The notes: a model not told the origin generated them from the letters alone. A DNA stretch of 23,528 nucleotides from JAXLVB01 sp044228045 (GCA_044228045.1 JBGAVQ010000060.1:1-23528), one strand, 5' to 3'. Positions 1-8,599 are shown, counted from the first letter of the stretch. Made by a program: numbers and translations.

Positions 1-853
1 CTCTTACTGAAATCCTCGGTTCGCTCCCAAAGTCAGACTCATAACTCCAAATTACCTCGCCTGTCGGTATTTTGAATTTGTGTATAGCAGTTGAGGTTAC
101 CTCATACCAGTTTTGGCCTTCAATAGTATAATAACCTTTTGTTTGGCCTGTGGTGATTGTTTTGCCTGTGCGAGGTTCTACCCATTCGTAAGTTTGTGGC
201 GAATTTTTTTGAACAGGCATTGTTACAAAAAAAACATTATTGCCGACTAATCTGGGAATGTTATAAACAATACCGCTTGTAGAATCTGCGATTTTTTGCC
301 AACTATTACTTTCTTTTTGAATGTCCCAAGCGGTGACACCCGGGGCAAAACGTTCGTCTGTTTCCTTTTTGGTGGCAGAGGCGGCTGGTTTCGTTATTTT
401 ATCATATTGACTCAACACCGTTATTGCTATTCCGTCTGCAACAACACTGGTTGAAGCATACTCCAAAAGTGTGGGTGGCAGGTCAAAAGAGTCAATTTCT
501 TTGCCATCTGACACTCGTAAATATGTCAGTTTTGTTGGGGTTAGCACCACTACTGTATCTCCCCTAAATTCTTTAATAAGTGCTGGCTTGGCTTGCCATA
601 TCAGCTTGCCCGAGTTTGCATCATACACCGAAACAGGTATTTCATCTTTTGAATCCAAAAATCGCTGCCCTCCCGTTATCATTCTTCCAGCAGTTTTCAT
701 CGGGAAAAAGTAATCGTCCATTGGTAAGCTGTTGGAGAGCGTTACTTCTTTTACAGGAGCTTCTTTCCCAAATAGGGCTGGGTCACTTTCGGGCGAAAAA
801 CAGGCTTGCAAAAATGATAAAAAGCCCATAAGCAAAATGAGTTTGATTTTCAT
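1..853 (-). CDS. PQQ/WD-propeller-like lipoprotein, C-terminus cut by window edge
   Basis: I translated this by hand from the ATG at 851-853 on the minus strand; it stays open to base 1, giving about 284 residues with the C-terminus missing. The N-terminus is a lipoprotein signal: a short hydrophobic stretch ending in LSFLQAC, so Cys18 would be lipidated and the protein anchored to a membrane. The rest has repeated blades with G-K/E-x-x-W-like turns (SGKLIWQAK, TGEVIWSYES, PRTGKTITTG, DGKEIDSF), as in PQQ-like beta-propellers of the BamB type. The substrate or partner is unknown. It starts 13 bases after the stop of the upstream membrane-protein gene, so the two are probably one operon. It could equally be another propeller family; the lipoprotein call is firmer than the fold call. 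Confidence 0.72.
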   Translation of the reverse strand, partial: MKIKLILLMGFLSFLQACFSPESDPALFGKEAPVKEVTLSNSLPMDDYFFPMKTAGRMITGGQRFLDSKDEIPVSVYDANSGKLIWQAKPALIKEFRGDTVVVLTPTKLTYLRVSDGKEIDSFDLPPTLLEYASTSVVADGIAITVLSQYDKITKPAASATKKETDERFAPGVTAWDIQKESNSWQKIADSTSGIVYNIPRLVGNNVFFVTMPVQKNSPQTYEWVEPRTGKTITTGQTKGYYTIEGQNWYEVTSTAIHKFKIPTGEVIWSYESDFGSEPRISVR

Positions 854-866
854 TGAATTGTCTTTT

Positions 867-1283
867 TTATATTCCGTGCTCCACTCTCTGCTGAATCTGT
901 TCCATAATACGAACAGGTAATGATACCGTTACGCCTTGTACATCAGCTTTTCTGTAAAAAATGCCCTGCCGAAAATTGGTAAAATGTTGGTATGGTATCA
1001 ACAATGATGGATGTCCTATTTTGAATAATGGATTGATACCGATGTATAAACCCCACTCAGTGAAGGCTATTTTTAATACACCATTGTAGCTTATCCAACC
1101 CACCATACCGTAGATAAACCCTTGGGCATTGGAGGGGCTTGGTTCAGTAGTGGCATAGTGGGTTGCCAAACTCCGCCAACCACTCAATGCAGCTAATAAC
1201 CAAACAATACCCATCCAAAAGCCTATCATAAACACTAATGCCCCTACTACAATGAGTGGAATTAAGAGCTGTGATTGTTCCAT
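867..1283 (-). CDS. Small membrane-anchored protein of unknown function
   Basis: This is a 138-residue protein that I do not recognise. Residues 7-33 form one long hydrophobic stretch (about one, perhaps two, membrane passes) followed by a soluble part with several aromatic residues (FIYGMVGWISYNGVLKIAF and later GLYIGINPLF). The layout resembles the many small Bacteroidota proteins with an N-terminal anchor and a PH-like or SHOCT-free cytoplasmic tail, but no diagnostic motif is visible. Its stop lies 13 bases before the start of the propeller lipoprotein on the same strand, which suggests co-transcription. The first in-frame ATG at 1281-1283 is the only sensible start because the membrane segment begins seven residues later. 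Confidence 0.6.
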   Translation of the reverse strand: MEQSQLLIPLIVVGALVFMIGFWMGIVWLLAALSGWRSLATHYATTEPSPSNAQGFIYGMVGWISYNGVLKIAFTEWGLYIGINPLFKIGHPSLLIPYQHFTNFRQGIFYRKADVQGVTVSLPVRIMEQIQQRVEHGI

Positions 1284-1405
1284 TTTTTCAAAGAGTTATT
1301 GGAAAACGACGACGACTAAAAAAACATTGACACAAAAGTCACTAAAAATTAAACAAAGTGGGCGGATGAGTGAGTAAACGGTATAGAAGAATTACTAAAA
1401 GGAGC

Positions 1406-1438
1406 AAAAAAAAGCCCGTCGCAAGGCAACGGGCTTTT
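1406..1438 (-). terminator. Rho-independent terminator of the TonB-dependent receptor gene
   Basis: A near-perfect hairpin, AAAGCCCGT (1411-1419) paired with ACGGGCTTT (1429-1437), is followed on the minus strand by a run of eight T (A at 1406-1413 on the plus strand). It lies about 20 bases after the receptor stop codon, in the right position and orientation to end that transcript. Confidence 0.85.
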
Positions 1439-1457
1439 AGATAGATTTTTAGTTTGC

Positions 1458-4400
1458 TTAGTCGAAGATATAACGAATACCCAACTGTGCTTGCCAAACG
1501 TTGTCAATTGTGATTGATTTCACGAAAGAATCACGAATCAGAATAGTTTCGGGCTTGCCATCAATGGTTACGTTTTGCGTTGCCAATTGATAAGTAGGTA
1601 CGCCAGTTGCACTAATAGTAGTGAAAGAAACAGGGTTAGTTCCAGTAGAAACATTACCTACACCCCAAGCATTATTCAACAAGTTGCCAACATTTAAGAT
1701 ATCAGCACGGAACCGAAGGGTGTGTTTCTTGCCTTTTCCACTTTTGAAGTAAAAATCTTGCTCAACTGTAAAGTCAAAACGAGTCAACCATGGGAAGTAC
1801 GCACCGTTGCGTTCAGCATATTGACCACGGCGAGTTTTTAAGTAAGGGTTATTTTCAATATAGGCATTATAAGCAGCACGTTGGTCAGCCTCAGAGAATG
1901 TTTTGGCGGTGGTGTTCGAAGCAGAAACTGCTACAGTACGAGGCGCAAAAGCAAATTCGCTGGCATCTTTTGGTATGTACATCAAGTCGTTGTTTTGACC
2001 ATCGCCGTTGAGGTCATTACCATAAATATACGATACTTTAAAGCCTGAGTTAGACACCATACCCAACGTAAACATAGTAGAGCCACCAAATTCTCCGCCA
2101 TAATTAAAGCGGTAATTGGTATATCCTACATAACGGTGGCGTAAGTCATTGTCAGAATAAGCAGTAGTTAAATAATTTTGACCAGCCACAGTAGGGATGT
2201 TAGCTAACACCGTACTGGCTACCGACTGCATGTCTTTTGCTAAGGCATTGGTATAACCAATCATACCACTAAAACCTTTAGATGCTACTTTTTCTAACTT
2301 AACTGTAAATGAACGAGAGTAGCCTTCGTCAGTATTTGATAAGATGAAAGCGTTGGTAGTAGCAGCATTGATAAAGCGAGCAGGGTTCACAGCAGCACCT
2401 GACAACCCTGATGCAGGGAAACGACCACGAGTATCAGCTCCACTAAATGTAGAACTTGGGCCTTTTAAGTTGGCATCAATATACCGAAGTGCATTTATGT
2501 TTTTGTTGTAGATAAACTCAACAGTTCCAATTAAACCCCAAGGCAATTTATGGTCAATCGCAAAGTTTGATTTCCAAATCATTGGGTTTTTCAAATCTTC
2601 TTTTGAAGCGTTGATTACATAGGCTGGCAATTTGGTAATGTCTGTAGTAGTTGGCTTATAACGGCTTGGGTCTAATGTAAACGGATACGCTGTTGTATTT
2701 GTAAAGTTCAACACAGCTGTATTTACCCCATTGTTACCCAATTGGTTAGATACCAATACTTGTGGAATACGAGAAACAAACACACCTGTACCACCTCTTA
2801 TTTGCGTTGTTTTGTCACCTTTTACATCATAGTTAAAACCGAAACGTGGCGATACCAACACTTTAGCCGTTGGGAAAGCACCAGTGTTTACTTTCAAATC
2901 TTGGTTGTTTTCGTCTTTATAGGTCAATCCTGCCACTACTGGATTGAAGAAGTCTTTCGAAGTAGCATCATCATAACTAAACGAGTCGAAGCGAATACCT
3001 CCTGTTAGTTTCAATCTGCTGTTTACTTGAAACTCGTCGTGTAAGTAAGCTGACCAGGTACCTATTTTCAAAGTTTGAAGAGGTTCGGCACCATCTGGCA
3101 ATAGCGAGTAACGATAGTTGAAACGAGCCACTGTTACAGGCGAGGTAGTGGCCGTAGGGTTTGCTTTGTAAGCCAAGGCAGCTGTCTTGAAGTCTGCAAT
3201 TGAGTTATAAACCCACACACCGTTAGAAGACGGGAAGAACACGTTGTTTGATTGGAAGAACTCATAACCTAAGCCAAATGTAAGCGTATGCTTACCAGCA
3301 AAATAGCTCAAATTGTTGATAAAATTCAAGGTAGAGTAATTCAACTTGTTGTTTGGCGTGAATGGGTCAAAACCAATAGAAGTATAGGTAGTACCTGCAT
3401 TCAAGATATCAACCGTTGGGAACAATGAGTTCTTATATTGACGGTCTTCTATTTGTTTGTTGTAGGTTGCAATGAAGTTGTTGGCAAACTTTCCACCAAA
3501 AGTAGAGTTCAATTCAGCCACAAACGAACGAGTGTTATCGGCAATGATGTACCCAGTATTTTGAACAGAAAGTGCTAACGCCGAGTTGGTACGGTTACCA
3601 TTACCAGCTGTGTTACTACTATTACTATTGCTAATGATAGCGTCTGACTGTGAGTCGTGGTGTGAATAACGAATCGAAAGTTTGTGGTTGTTATTGATGT
3701 TATAGTCTAAGCGAATCAAGCCTTTGGCACTGGTTACTTCGTTATTAAAGTTATCAATAGAACCAGCATCGTAGTTGAAGTTTGTTTTCATGAAACTGGC
3801 AAGGTCTTCCAAATCTGCCGCTAACACACGAGACACGTTACCTGTAGCCCCCGAACGACCAGCTACCCAGTCTAAGGCAGGAGTAGAACTGGTGAAGTTT
3901 TCGTAGTTGGCAAAGAAGAACAATTTGTTTTTGATAAGCGGACCACCTACTCTGAAACCAAAAGTTTTTTCATTGATACTTACTGGTGGCAAATCTCTAC
4001 CATCAGCCTTTTTACCAGCTAAACTCTTACTATTTCTAAATAAATAGTAAGCAGAACCAGTAACATCATTTGTTCCTGAACGAGTTACGGCGTTGATACC
4101 TGCTCCAGTAAAACCAGACTGACGCACATCAAACGGGGCAATGTTGATTTGTACTTGCTCGATGGCATCAAGTGATACAGCCGTAGTACCTGTACGACCA
4201 CCTGCCTGTGCCGACGAACCTAAGCCGAAACCATTGTTGAACACTGCACCGTCAATGGTGAAGTTGTTCAATCGGCTATCTTGCCCAGCAAACGACGACC
4301 CATTTGAGTAGGCATTGTATTTGGTTAAGCTATTAAGTGTACGGCTAATGGTTGGTAAGCCATTGAGTGCATCACGACCGATGGTAGTAGAAGCTCCCGT

Positions 4401-4820
4401 ACGATCCGACGAAAAAATATCAGTACGGTTGGTTGTAATTACTACTTCACTAAGCGTTTTGCCTTCTTCTACCAATTTAAAAAAGGCGTTGGCCGCAGTA
4501 CCTAAGTTAGTGTAAATGTCTTCTTGTGACTGCTCTTTGTAGCCTACAAATGTTACAGTTACTTTATATGGCCCACCTACCCGAACAGAAGGGAAGGTAT
4601 AGCGACCCGAAGTATTGGTACTGGCACCATAACGAGTTCCTGATGGTAAGTGAATGGCAATAACAGTTGCCCCAGGCAGCCCTTCGTTCTTGTCATCTAC
4701 CACCGAACCGGTGATTTGAGAGCTTGTTACCTGAGCTTGGGCCATGTTTCCTACACATAACATTGCCACTACAAGCATACTACTCCATAATGTCTTGATT
4801 AGTAAAGATTTTTGCCTCAT
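1458..4820 (-). CDS. TonB-dependent receptor, Oar-like, with carboxypeptidase-regulatory-like N-terminal domain
   Basis: This 1120-residue outer-membrane receptor begins with a signal peptide (hydrophobic core about residues 9-25, cleavage after an AQA motif near 28-30). Residues about 35-115 form a carboxypeptidase-regulatory-like (Ig-type) domain, with ITGSVVDDKNEGLPGATV at its start and a GYKEQ turn. A plug domain follows around 120-260, including the diagnostic INAVTRSGTN stretch seen in Oar-like receptors. The remainder is a beta-barrel rich in alternating aromatic strands that ends in a C-terminal QLGIRYIFD, an aromatic-terminated last strand typical of outer-membrane barrels. Known members import or bind large ligands using TonB energy, or export adhesion factors (Oar of Myxococcus). 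No SusD partner lies next to it, so a polysaccharide-utilisation role is not supported. The ligand is unknown. It is transcribed alone, with its own terminator and a promoter candidate upstream. Confidence 0.9.
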   Translation of the reverse strand: MRQKSLLIKTLWSSMLVVAMLCVGNMAQAQVTSSQITGSVVDDKNEGLPGATVIAIHLPSGTRYGASTNTSGRYTFPSVRVGGPYKVTVTFVGYKEQSQEDIYTNLGTAANAFFKLVEEGKTLSEVVITTNRTDIFSSDRTGASTTIGRDALNGLPTISRTLNSLTKYNAYSNGSSFAGQDSRLNNFTIDGAVFNNGFGLGSSAQAGGRTGTTAVSLDAIEQVQINIAPFDVRQSGFTGAGINAVTRSGTNDVTGSAYYLFRNSKSLAGKKADGRDLPPVSINEKTFGFRVGGPLIKNKLFFFANYENFTSSTPALDWVAGRSGATGNVSRVLAADLEDLASFMKTNFNYDAGSIDNFNNEVTSAKGLIRLDYNINNNHKLSIRYSHHDSQSDAIISNSNSSNTAGNGNRTNSALALSVQNTGYIIADNTRSFVAELNSTFGGKFANNFIATYNKQIEDRQYKNSLFPTVDILNAGTTYTSIGFDPFTPNNKLNYSTLNFINNLSYFAGKHTLTFGLGYEFFQSNNVFFPSSNGVWVYNSIADFKTAALAYKANPTATTSPVTVARFNYRYSLLPDGAEPLQTLKIGTWSAYLHDEFQVNSRLKLTGGIRFDSFSYDDATSKDFFNPVVAGLTYKDENNQDLKVNTGAFPTAKVLVSPRFGFNYDVKGDKTTQIRGGTGVFVSRIPQVLVSNQLGNNGVNTAVLNFTNTTAYPFTLDPSRYKPTTTDITKLPAYVINASKEDLKNPMIWKSNFAIDHKLPWGLIGTVEFIYNKNINALRYIDANLKGPSSTFSGADTRGRFPASGLSGAAVNPARFINAATTNAFILSNTDEGYSRSFTVKLEKVASKGFSGMIGYTNALAKDMQSVASTVLANIPTVAGQNYLTTAYSDNDLRHRYVGYTNYRFNYGGEFGGSTMFTLGMVSNSGFKVSYIYGNDLNGDGQNNDLMYIPKDASEFAFAPRTVAVSASNTTAKTFSEADQRAAYNAYIENNPYLKTRRGQYAERNGAYFPWLTRFDFTVEQDFYFKSGKGKKHTLRFRADILNVGNLLNNAWGVGNVSTGTNPVSFTTISATGVPTYQLATQNVTIDGKPETILIRDSFVKSITIDNVWQAQLGIRYIFD

Positions 4821-4882
4821 TTGTCTTGGATTTTTGGTTTGGTGAAAGAGTACTTTGGTTGGTTATCGAATCAAATTTGGCA

Positions 4883-4914
4883 CAAAGAAACAATATTTTT
4901 TTTTGACAAACAAA
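4883..4914 (-). promoter_or_regulatory. Candidate Bacteroidota-type promoter for the TonB-dependent receptor
   Basis: On the minus strand TTTG (4911-4914) is followed after 20 bases by TTTCTTTG (4883-4890), one mismatch from the Bacteroidota -7 consensus TAnnTTTG, with typical spacing. Transcription would start about 55 bases before the ATG. The area is AT-rich, so a chance match is possible. Confidence 0.35.
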
Positions 4915-5106
4915 AGCGTAAATAGTAAGAAAGTATAAATATAATAATGCTAATTCCTTGATATAGGGATATTTATGAGATTTGTACATAAAAAAATTGA
5001 AATAAGCCCATTTTTGCACCCGCAAGCCCAGTTTGTTATTAAATTGTTATCTAATTCTCTATTGGTTTAACATACCCTCTCGTCCCAATTTGTTAGGACA
5101 AACTAC

Positions 5107-5114
5107 TACTTTTG
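5107..5114 (+). promoter_or_regulatory. Candidate -7 element upstream of selD
   Basis: TACTTTTG is an exact match to TAnnTTTG and lies 27 bases before the selD ATG, which would give a short leader. The nearest TTTG (5089-5092) is only 14 bases upstream, closer than the usual 17-23, so only the -7 part is supported. Confidence 0.35.
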
Positions 5115-5141
5115 TAGGTTCAAATACTCACTTATTATCTC

Positions 5142-6188
5142 ATGGAACAACCCATAACCTACCTACTTACCCAATACTCACACGGCGCAGGCTGTGGTTG
5201 CAAAATTTCTCCCAAGGTTTTAGATAAAATCTTACACTCTAACTTTACATTCAGTATTCCGAATTCAGCATTTTTATTGGTTGGCAACGAAAGTCGAGAC
5301 GATGCTGCTGTTTATGACATGGGCAACGGCGAAGCCATTATCAGCACTACCGACTTCTTTATGCCCATTGTGGACGATGCCTTCGACTTTGGACGAATTG
5401 CCTCTGCCAACGCCATTTCAGACGTGTATGCCATGGGCGGCGAACCGCTGATGGCGATTGCTATTTTGGGGTGGCCAATCAATGTTTTACCACCCGAAGT
5501 AGCGCAGCAAGTCTTAGAAGGTAGCCGCTTCGTATGTATGCAAGCGGGTATTCCATTGGCGGGTGGGCATAGCATTGATAGCCCAGAGCCTATTTTTGGA
5601 TTGGCCGTTACGGGCAAGGTCAAAATTGAGCATTTGAAACAAAACAATACCGCTACTGAGGGTTGTAAGCTCTACTTGACCAAACCACTTGGCGTAGGAA
5701 TATTGACCACAGCGCAAAAAAAAGGAATCTTGAAAGAAGAACACGCTCAAATAGCTCCACAGCAAATGGCTCAACTCAACAAAGTTGGAGCTATGTTAGG
5801 AACATTACCCTATGTAAAAGCCCTTACTGACGTAACGGGTTTTGGGCTATTGGGTCACCTCTGCGAAATGGCAGAAGGTAGTGGGCTTTCGGCACAAATT
5901 GACTTTAAAAAAGTGCCTCAATTGCCGCATTTGAGTGATTATTTGGCACAAAAGTCATTCCCCGGCGGCACTACTCGTAATTGGGATAGCTACGGCCAAA
6001 AAATCGCTAATGTTACTGATTATCAACGCAATATCTTGGCAGACCCACAAACATCTGGCGGTTTATTGATTGCTGTAGAATACGCTTATTCGTCGGAGTT
6101 TGAAACAAAAATGAAGCAACAAGGTTTTGATTTAGTGTCGTTTGGAGAGCTAACTAAAAAGCAAGAAAAAGTAGTGTATGTTCGTTGA
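5142..6188 (+). CDS. selD: Selenide, water dikinase (selenophosphate synthetase)
   Basis: This enzyme makes selenophosphate from selenide and ATP; the product is the selenium donor for selenocysteine and for 2-selenouridine in tRNA. The protein has 348 residues, the usual SelD length. The N-terminal active-site motif HGAGCGCKISP is intact, with Cys18 and Lys21 corresponding to the catalytic Cys17/Lys20 of E. coli SelD, so this is the cysteine and not the selenocysteine form. Further family motifs are DDAAVYD, STTDFFMPIVD, AMGG, GGHSID, DVTGFGLLGH and DPQTSGGLL, covering the AIRS-type N- and C-terminal domains. The ATG at 5142 gives the standard N-terminus. Its last 11 bases overlap the start of the downstream beta-barrel gene. 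No selA, selB, selC or mnmH is visible in the window, so the user of selenophosphate lies elsewhere. Confidence 0.97.
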   Translation: MEQPITYLLTQYSHGAGCGCKISPKVLDKILHSNFTFSIPNSAFLLVGNESRDDAAVYDMGNGEAIISTTDFFMPIVDDAFDFGRIASANAISDVYAMGGEPLMAIAILGWPINVLPPEVAQQVLEGSRFVCMQAGIPLAGGHSIDSPEPIFGLAVTGKVKIEHLKQNNTATEGCKLYLTKPLGVGILTTAQKKGILKEEHAQIAPQQMAQLNKVGAMLGTLPYVKALTDVTGFGLLGHLCEMAEGSGLSAQIDFKKVPQLPHLSDYLAQKSFPGGTTRNWDSYGQKIANVTDYQRNILADPQTSGGLLIAVEYAYSSEFETKMKQQGFDLVSFGELTKKQEKVVYVR

Positions 6189-7308
6189 AATATGTACAAA
6201 AATACTTAGCCGAATTCATAAAATCTTGTGTTATTGCGTGTTGGGTTTATTGCCTTTTGTAGGAATAGGCCAGATTCCTAAAGATTCAATACAAACACCG
6301 AAGAGGTTTTTTAGGGATAAAACAATTATTCCGATTCCTGTGGTTTTTCGCCTTCCCGAAACACGCTGGGGGGCTGGTGCTGCTATTACCTCTACCTTTT
6401 CGTTTGTTCGTGACTCAAGCTGGTCAAAACCTTCGCAGCTCTCGTTTGGGATTACCTATACCCAAAACAAACAAGTGCTGGTATTCTTGCCTTTCAATAT
6501 TTTTGCCAACAACAATCGTTATTATTTTAATGGCGATACAGGCTGGTTTCGCTTTAATTTTTATTATTACGGTATTGGCGAGAAACAGGTTTCAAGAGAA
6601 ATTTATGATGTGGATTTTCCAAGAATCAGGTTGTTAGCTGCCAAAGCCATCAGCAAAACAACGTATCTGGGGCTACGCTATCAGTACGAAAGTTATCGAG
6701 TTACCAAAACTGTAGAAGGTGGTGAGTTGGCGTCAGGGCGAGTGGCGGGTAGCTCGTTTAGCCGCACATCAAGCCTCGGCATTTCAATCTTAAAAGACAC
6801 CCGTGATTCTGTATTTTATCCTCGCAGAGGCATTTTTGGTGAAGTCTATCTTTTGCCTACTCTTAGGATTTTGGGGGCAGACCGAAATTTTACCCGGCTC
6901 TATGCAGATATTGCTCATTATCAGTTGCTTTCATCAAAGTTGGTGTTGGCTACCAACTATGTAGGCAGTGTAATGATGGGAAAAGACATTCCGTTTAGTC
7001 AACTTTCGCTACTGGGTGGTCCACGAAAAATGCGGGGCATTTACGAAGGGTATTTTAGGGATAAAAACACGCTATTGGCACAAGCAGAACTCCGTTGGGA
7101 GGTTTGGAAACGGCTTGGTTTGATTGGCTTTGGAACAGTTGGATTTTTAGGAGATGAACAGACCTTTCTACGGCTCAATAAACCCAAATATACCTATGGA
7201 TTAGGGATTCGGATTGCTACCAAAAAGCACCTCAATATTCGGCTCGACTACGGGGCTTCACCTTACGACAAAGGCAATTTTTATGCTACTATCGGGGAAG
7301 CATTTTAG
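6178..7308 (+). CDS. BamA/TamA-family (surface antigen) outer-membrane beta-barrel without POTRA domains
   Basis: The 376-residue protein has a hydrophobic N-terminus (about residues 15-31, signal peptide-like, ending near GIGQ) and then a barrel of alternating strands. The C-terminal part resembles the Omp85 surface-antigen domain: a conserved turn, RDSVFYPRRGIFGE, near residues 216-230, then LGGPRKMRGIYEGYFRDKN, close to the (V)RGY/F-type motif of the substrate-conducting loop. No POTRA repeats precede the barrel, so it is the short type common in Bacteroidota, whose role is unclear; a BamA-like insertase function should not be assumed. The start overlaps selD by 11 bases in another frame, implying translational coupling, although no functional link between the two families is known to me. 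Confidence 0.75.
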   Translation: MFVEICTKILSRIHKILCYCVLGLLPFVGIGQIPKDSIQTPKRFFRDKTIIPIPVVFRLPETRWGAGAAITSTFSFVRDSSWSKPSQLSFGITYTQNKQVLVFLPFNIFANNNRYYFNGDTGWFRFNFYYYGIGEKQVSREIYDVDFPRIRLLAAKAISKTTYLGLRYQYESYRVTKTVEGGELASGRVAGSSFSRTSSLGISILKDTRDSVFYPRRGIFGEVYLLPTLRILGADRNFTRLYADIAHYQLLSSKLVLATNYVGSVMMGKDIPFSQLSLLGGPRKMRGIYEGYFRDKNTLLAQAELRWEVWKRLGLIGFGTVGFLGDEQTFLRLNKPKYTYGLGIRIATKKHLNIRLDYGASPYDKGNFYATIGEAF

Positions 7309-7436
7309 TATATCCACTCAAAAAGCACATGAGCTGCTTCAATCAAAATCAGGATAATGAGACACGGATTGGTATATTTGCCTTTGAATTTTTTGAGGTT
7401 AATCACCTCTGTAATTTGATAGGCTTCTATTCTCAT
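7305..7436 (-). CDS. Possible small membrane-like ORF, 43 residues
   Basis: A short minus-strand frame starts at ATG 7434-7436 and stops at 7305-7307, just inside the 3' end of the barrel gene. The product would have a charged N-terminus and a hydrophobic C-terminal stretch (PCLIILILIEAAHVLFEW). It fills the otherwise empty gap between two plus-strand genes. I see no ribosome-binding site and do not recognise the protein, so it may be a chance frame. A small inverted repeat, GAGGT/ACCTC (7395-7409), lies inside it. Confidence 0.2.
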   Translation of the reverse strand: MRIEAYQITEVINLKKFKGKYTNPCLIILILIEAAHVLFEWIY

Positions 7437-7527
7437 GTGGAGGCAAAGTTATTGGTTAAGCAGGCCAAGTCTGCACCTAAAGTCTGACCGAAATAATACA
7501 AACTACCTCAAATATACACCCAAACCC

Positions 7528-7818
7528 ATGAATCTGACCGAATTTAAAGCGTGTTTACAGCAAAATAACCCTCCTGCAGATGTACACGAGCTTGCGCAAG
7601 CCCTTTGGTACGATGCCCGTGGCGATTGGAACGCCGCCCACGAAATTGCACAATCCCACGAAGGAAGTCTTAAATACGATGCCCTTCACGCTTATCTACA
7701 CCGTAAAGAAGGTGACCAATGGAATGCCAACTATTGGTATCGCCGTGCCAAGCGAACCATGCCCGCTACCTCCTTAGATGCCGAGTGGGAAGCCTTATTG
7801 CAGGAGTTTTTGGCATAA
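7528..7818 (+). CDS. Small conserved protein of unknown function, 96 residues
   Basis: I place the start at the ATG at 7528; the longer frame from 7435 adds an unlikely 31 residues of low similarity to anything. The protein is soluble and mostly helical, with the pattern ALWYDARGDWNAAHEIAQ, then DALHAYLHRKEGD, then YWYRRAKRTMP. This arrangement matches a widespread uncharacterised bacterial family of about 90-100 residues. The Trp/Ala spacing suggests a TPR-like helical pair, which is inference. It is convergent with the DUF962 gene, and the two share the hairpin at 7817-7864. Confidence 0.65.
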   Translation: MNLTEFKACLQQNNPPADVHELAQALWYDARGDWNAAHEIAQSHEGSLKYDALHAYLHRKEGDQWNANYWYRRAKRTMPATSLDAEWEALLQEFLA

Positions 7819-7864
7819 AAAAAGTCGGCAAGATTTAACCCATTCAGGCTAAAACCTCGCCGAC
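7817..7864 (-). terminator. Rho-independent terminator for the DUF962 gene
   Basis: GTCGGC (7824-7829) pairs with GCCGAC (7859-7864), and the stem extends with imperfect pairs inward. On the minus strand it is followed by seven T (A at 7817-7823). The orientation fits the DUF962 gene; the T-run overlaps the stop codon of the convergent gene. Confidence 0.65.
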
Positions 7865-7865
7865 C

Positions 7866-7935
7866 AACCAAGTCTTTGCCTCATTCACTTACTCTCTCAT
7901 TCCTTAATTCATTCTCCCATTCACTCACTCTATCA
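7866..7935. repeat. Degenerate CATTC/ACTCTC-type short repeat after the DUF962 stop
   Basis: The plus strand holds a pyrimidine-rich run in which CATTC, TCATT and ACTCTC words recur roughly every 9-11 bases. It lies between the DUF962 stop codon and its terminator, so it would be a purine-rich 3' untranslated region. There is no coding potential. Confidence 0.45.
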
Positions 7936-8400
7936 TTAATACGGTATCCCCAATTTCTTGTAAATGAAGTGCATAAGCCATGCTGGGCCAATCATCAAAA
8001 ACTGTAAGTCTTTGAAGAAAGAGGGTTTTTTGCCTTCTACCTTATGTCCCCAAAACTGCCCAATCCAAGCAATAACAAAAACAGCAATGCTCACTTGCCA
8101 AAGCGTTAATCCCGCCGCTTCGATAACCTGACAGAGGTACAGACATACCGTAGCAAACAGCAATAGCCCAATGGCCAACGGTTTAGACAACATAAAGTAA
8201 TAAACCGTAGTAAGGGCCAATACTACCATCGCCAAGTTGAGTTGGAGCGTTGGCGTGAGGGACACAGGGAGTTTGACACTATACAGCAGCCCTACTACAC
8301 TAAAAAAGATGGATGGCACGCAAATCCAGTGAACGGTTTTGTTGGTGGGGTTTTGGTGGCTTTCGCCGTATTCATCAAGCCACGATTGGATGGTACGCAT
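7936..8400 (-). CDS. DUF962 / Mpo1-like membrane protein
   Basis: A 154-residue protein with about four hydrophobic segments (around 27-45, 53-70, 72-90 and 100-117). Family features are visible: the N-terminal WLDEYGESHQNPTNKTVHW, which holds the conserved HxNxxNxxxH histidines, and the C-terminal GHKVEGKKPSFFKDLQFLMIGPAWLM. Yeast Mpo1, of the same family, is an Fe(II)-dependent dioxygenase that acts on 2-hydroxy fatty acids; whether the bacterial members do this is not established. The IS element inserted about 130 bases upstream of its start, apparently without removing the promoter candidate. Confidence 0.85.
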   Translation of the reverse strand: MRTIQSWLDEYGESHQNPTNKTVHWICVPSIFFSVVGLLYSVKLPVSLTPTLQLNLAMVVLALTTVYYFMLSKPLAIGLLLFATVCLYLCQVIEAAGLTLWQVSIAVFVIAWIGQFWGHKVEGKKPSFFKDLQFLMIGPAWLMHFIYKKLGIPY

Positions 8401-8444
8401 AGTTTGTTGGGTGGTTTAGTTTTGAGTAAAACTACAACTTATAC

Positions 8445-8476
8445 CAAAAGTTACAAAATTTCTTTGGATAAGGCAA
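8445..8476 (-). promoter_or_regulatory. Candidate promoter of the DUF962 gene
   Basis: On the minus strand TTG (8474-8476) is followed after 20 bases by TAACTTTTG (8445-8453), resembling TAnnTTTG with one extra base. It lies about 45 bases before the ATG and about 55 bases inside the IS insertion point. Confidence 0.3.
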
Positions 8477-8531
8477 GTGGAATGGCTACCAATTGTGTTT
8501 TTGATGCGATGTTGTTAGGATTATTTTTATA

Positions 8532-8547
8532 TAGGACTTACGCAAAA
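8532..8547 (+). repeat. Left terminal inverted repeat of the IS
   Basis: TAGGACTTACGCAAAA, a perfect 16-bp complement of the right end. Confidence 0.9.
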
Positions 8548-8599
8548 AATGATTTAAACTGGATAATCTTGTATATTGGCTAAACTAAGGAGCTGTTTT

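Noticed and set aside
1458..4820. TonB-dependent receptor as a SusC of a polysaccharide-utilisation locus
   Set aside because: No SusD-like lipoprotein, glycoside hydrolase or regulator lies beside it, and its internal motifs are Oar-like.
4780..5025. Open frame of 81 residues upstream of the TonB-dependent receptor on the minus strand
   Set aside because: It overlaps the receptor start in another frame, has AT-driven composition (many Tyr, Phe, Leu, Lys) and covers the promoter region.
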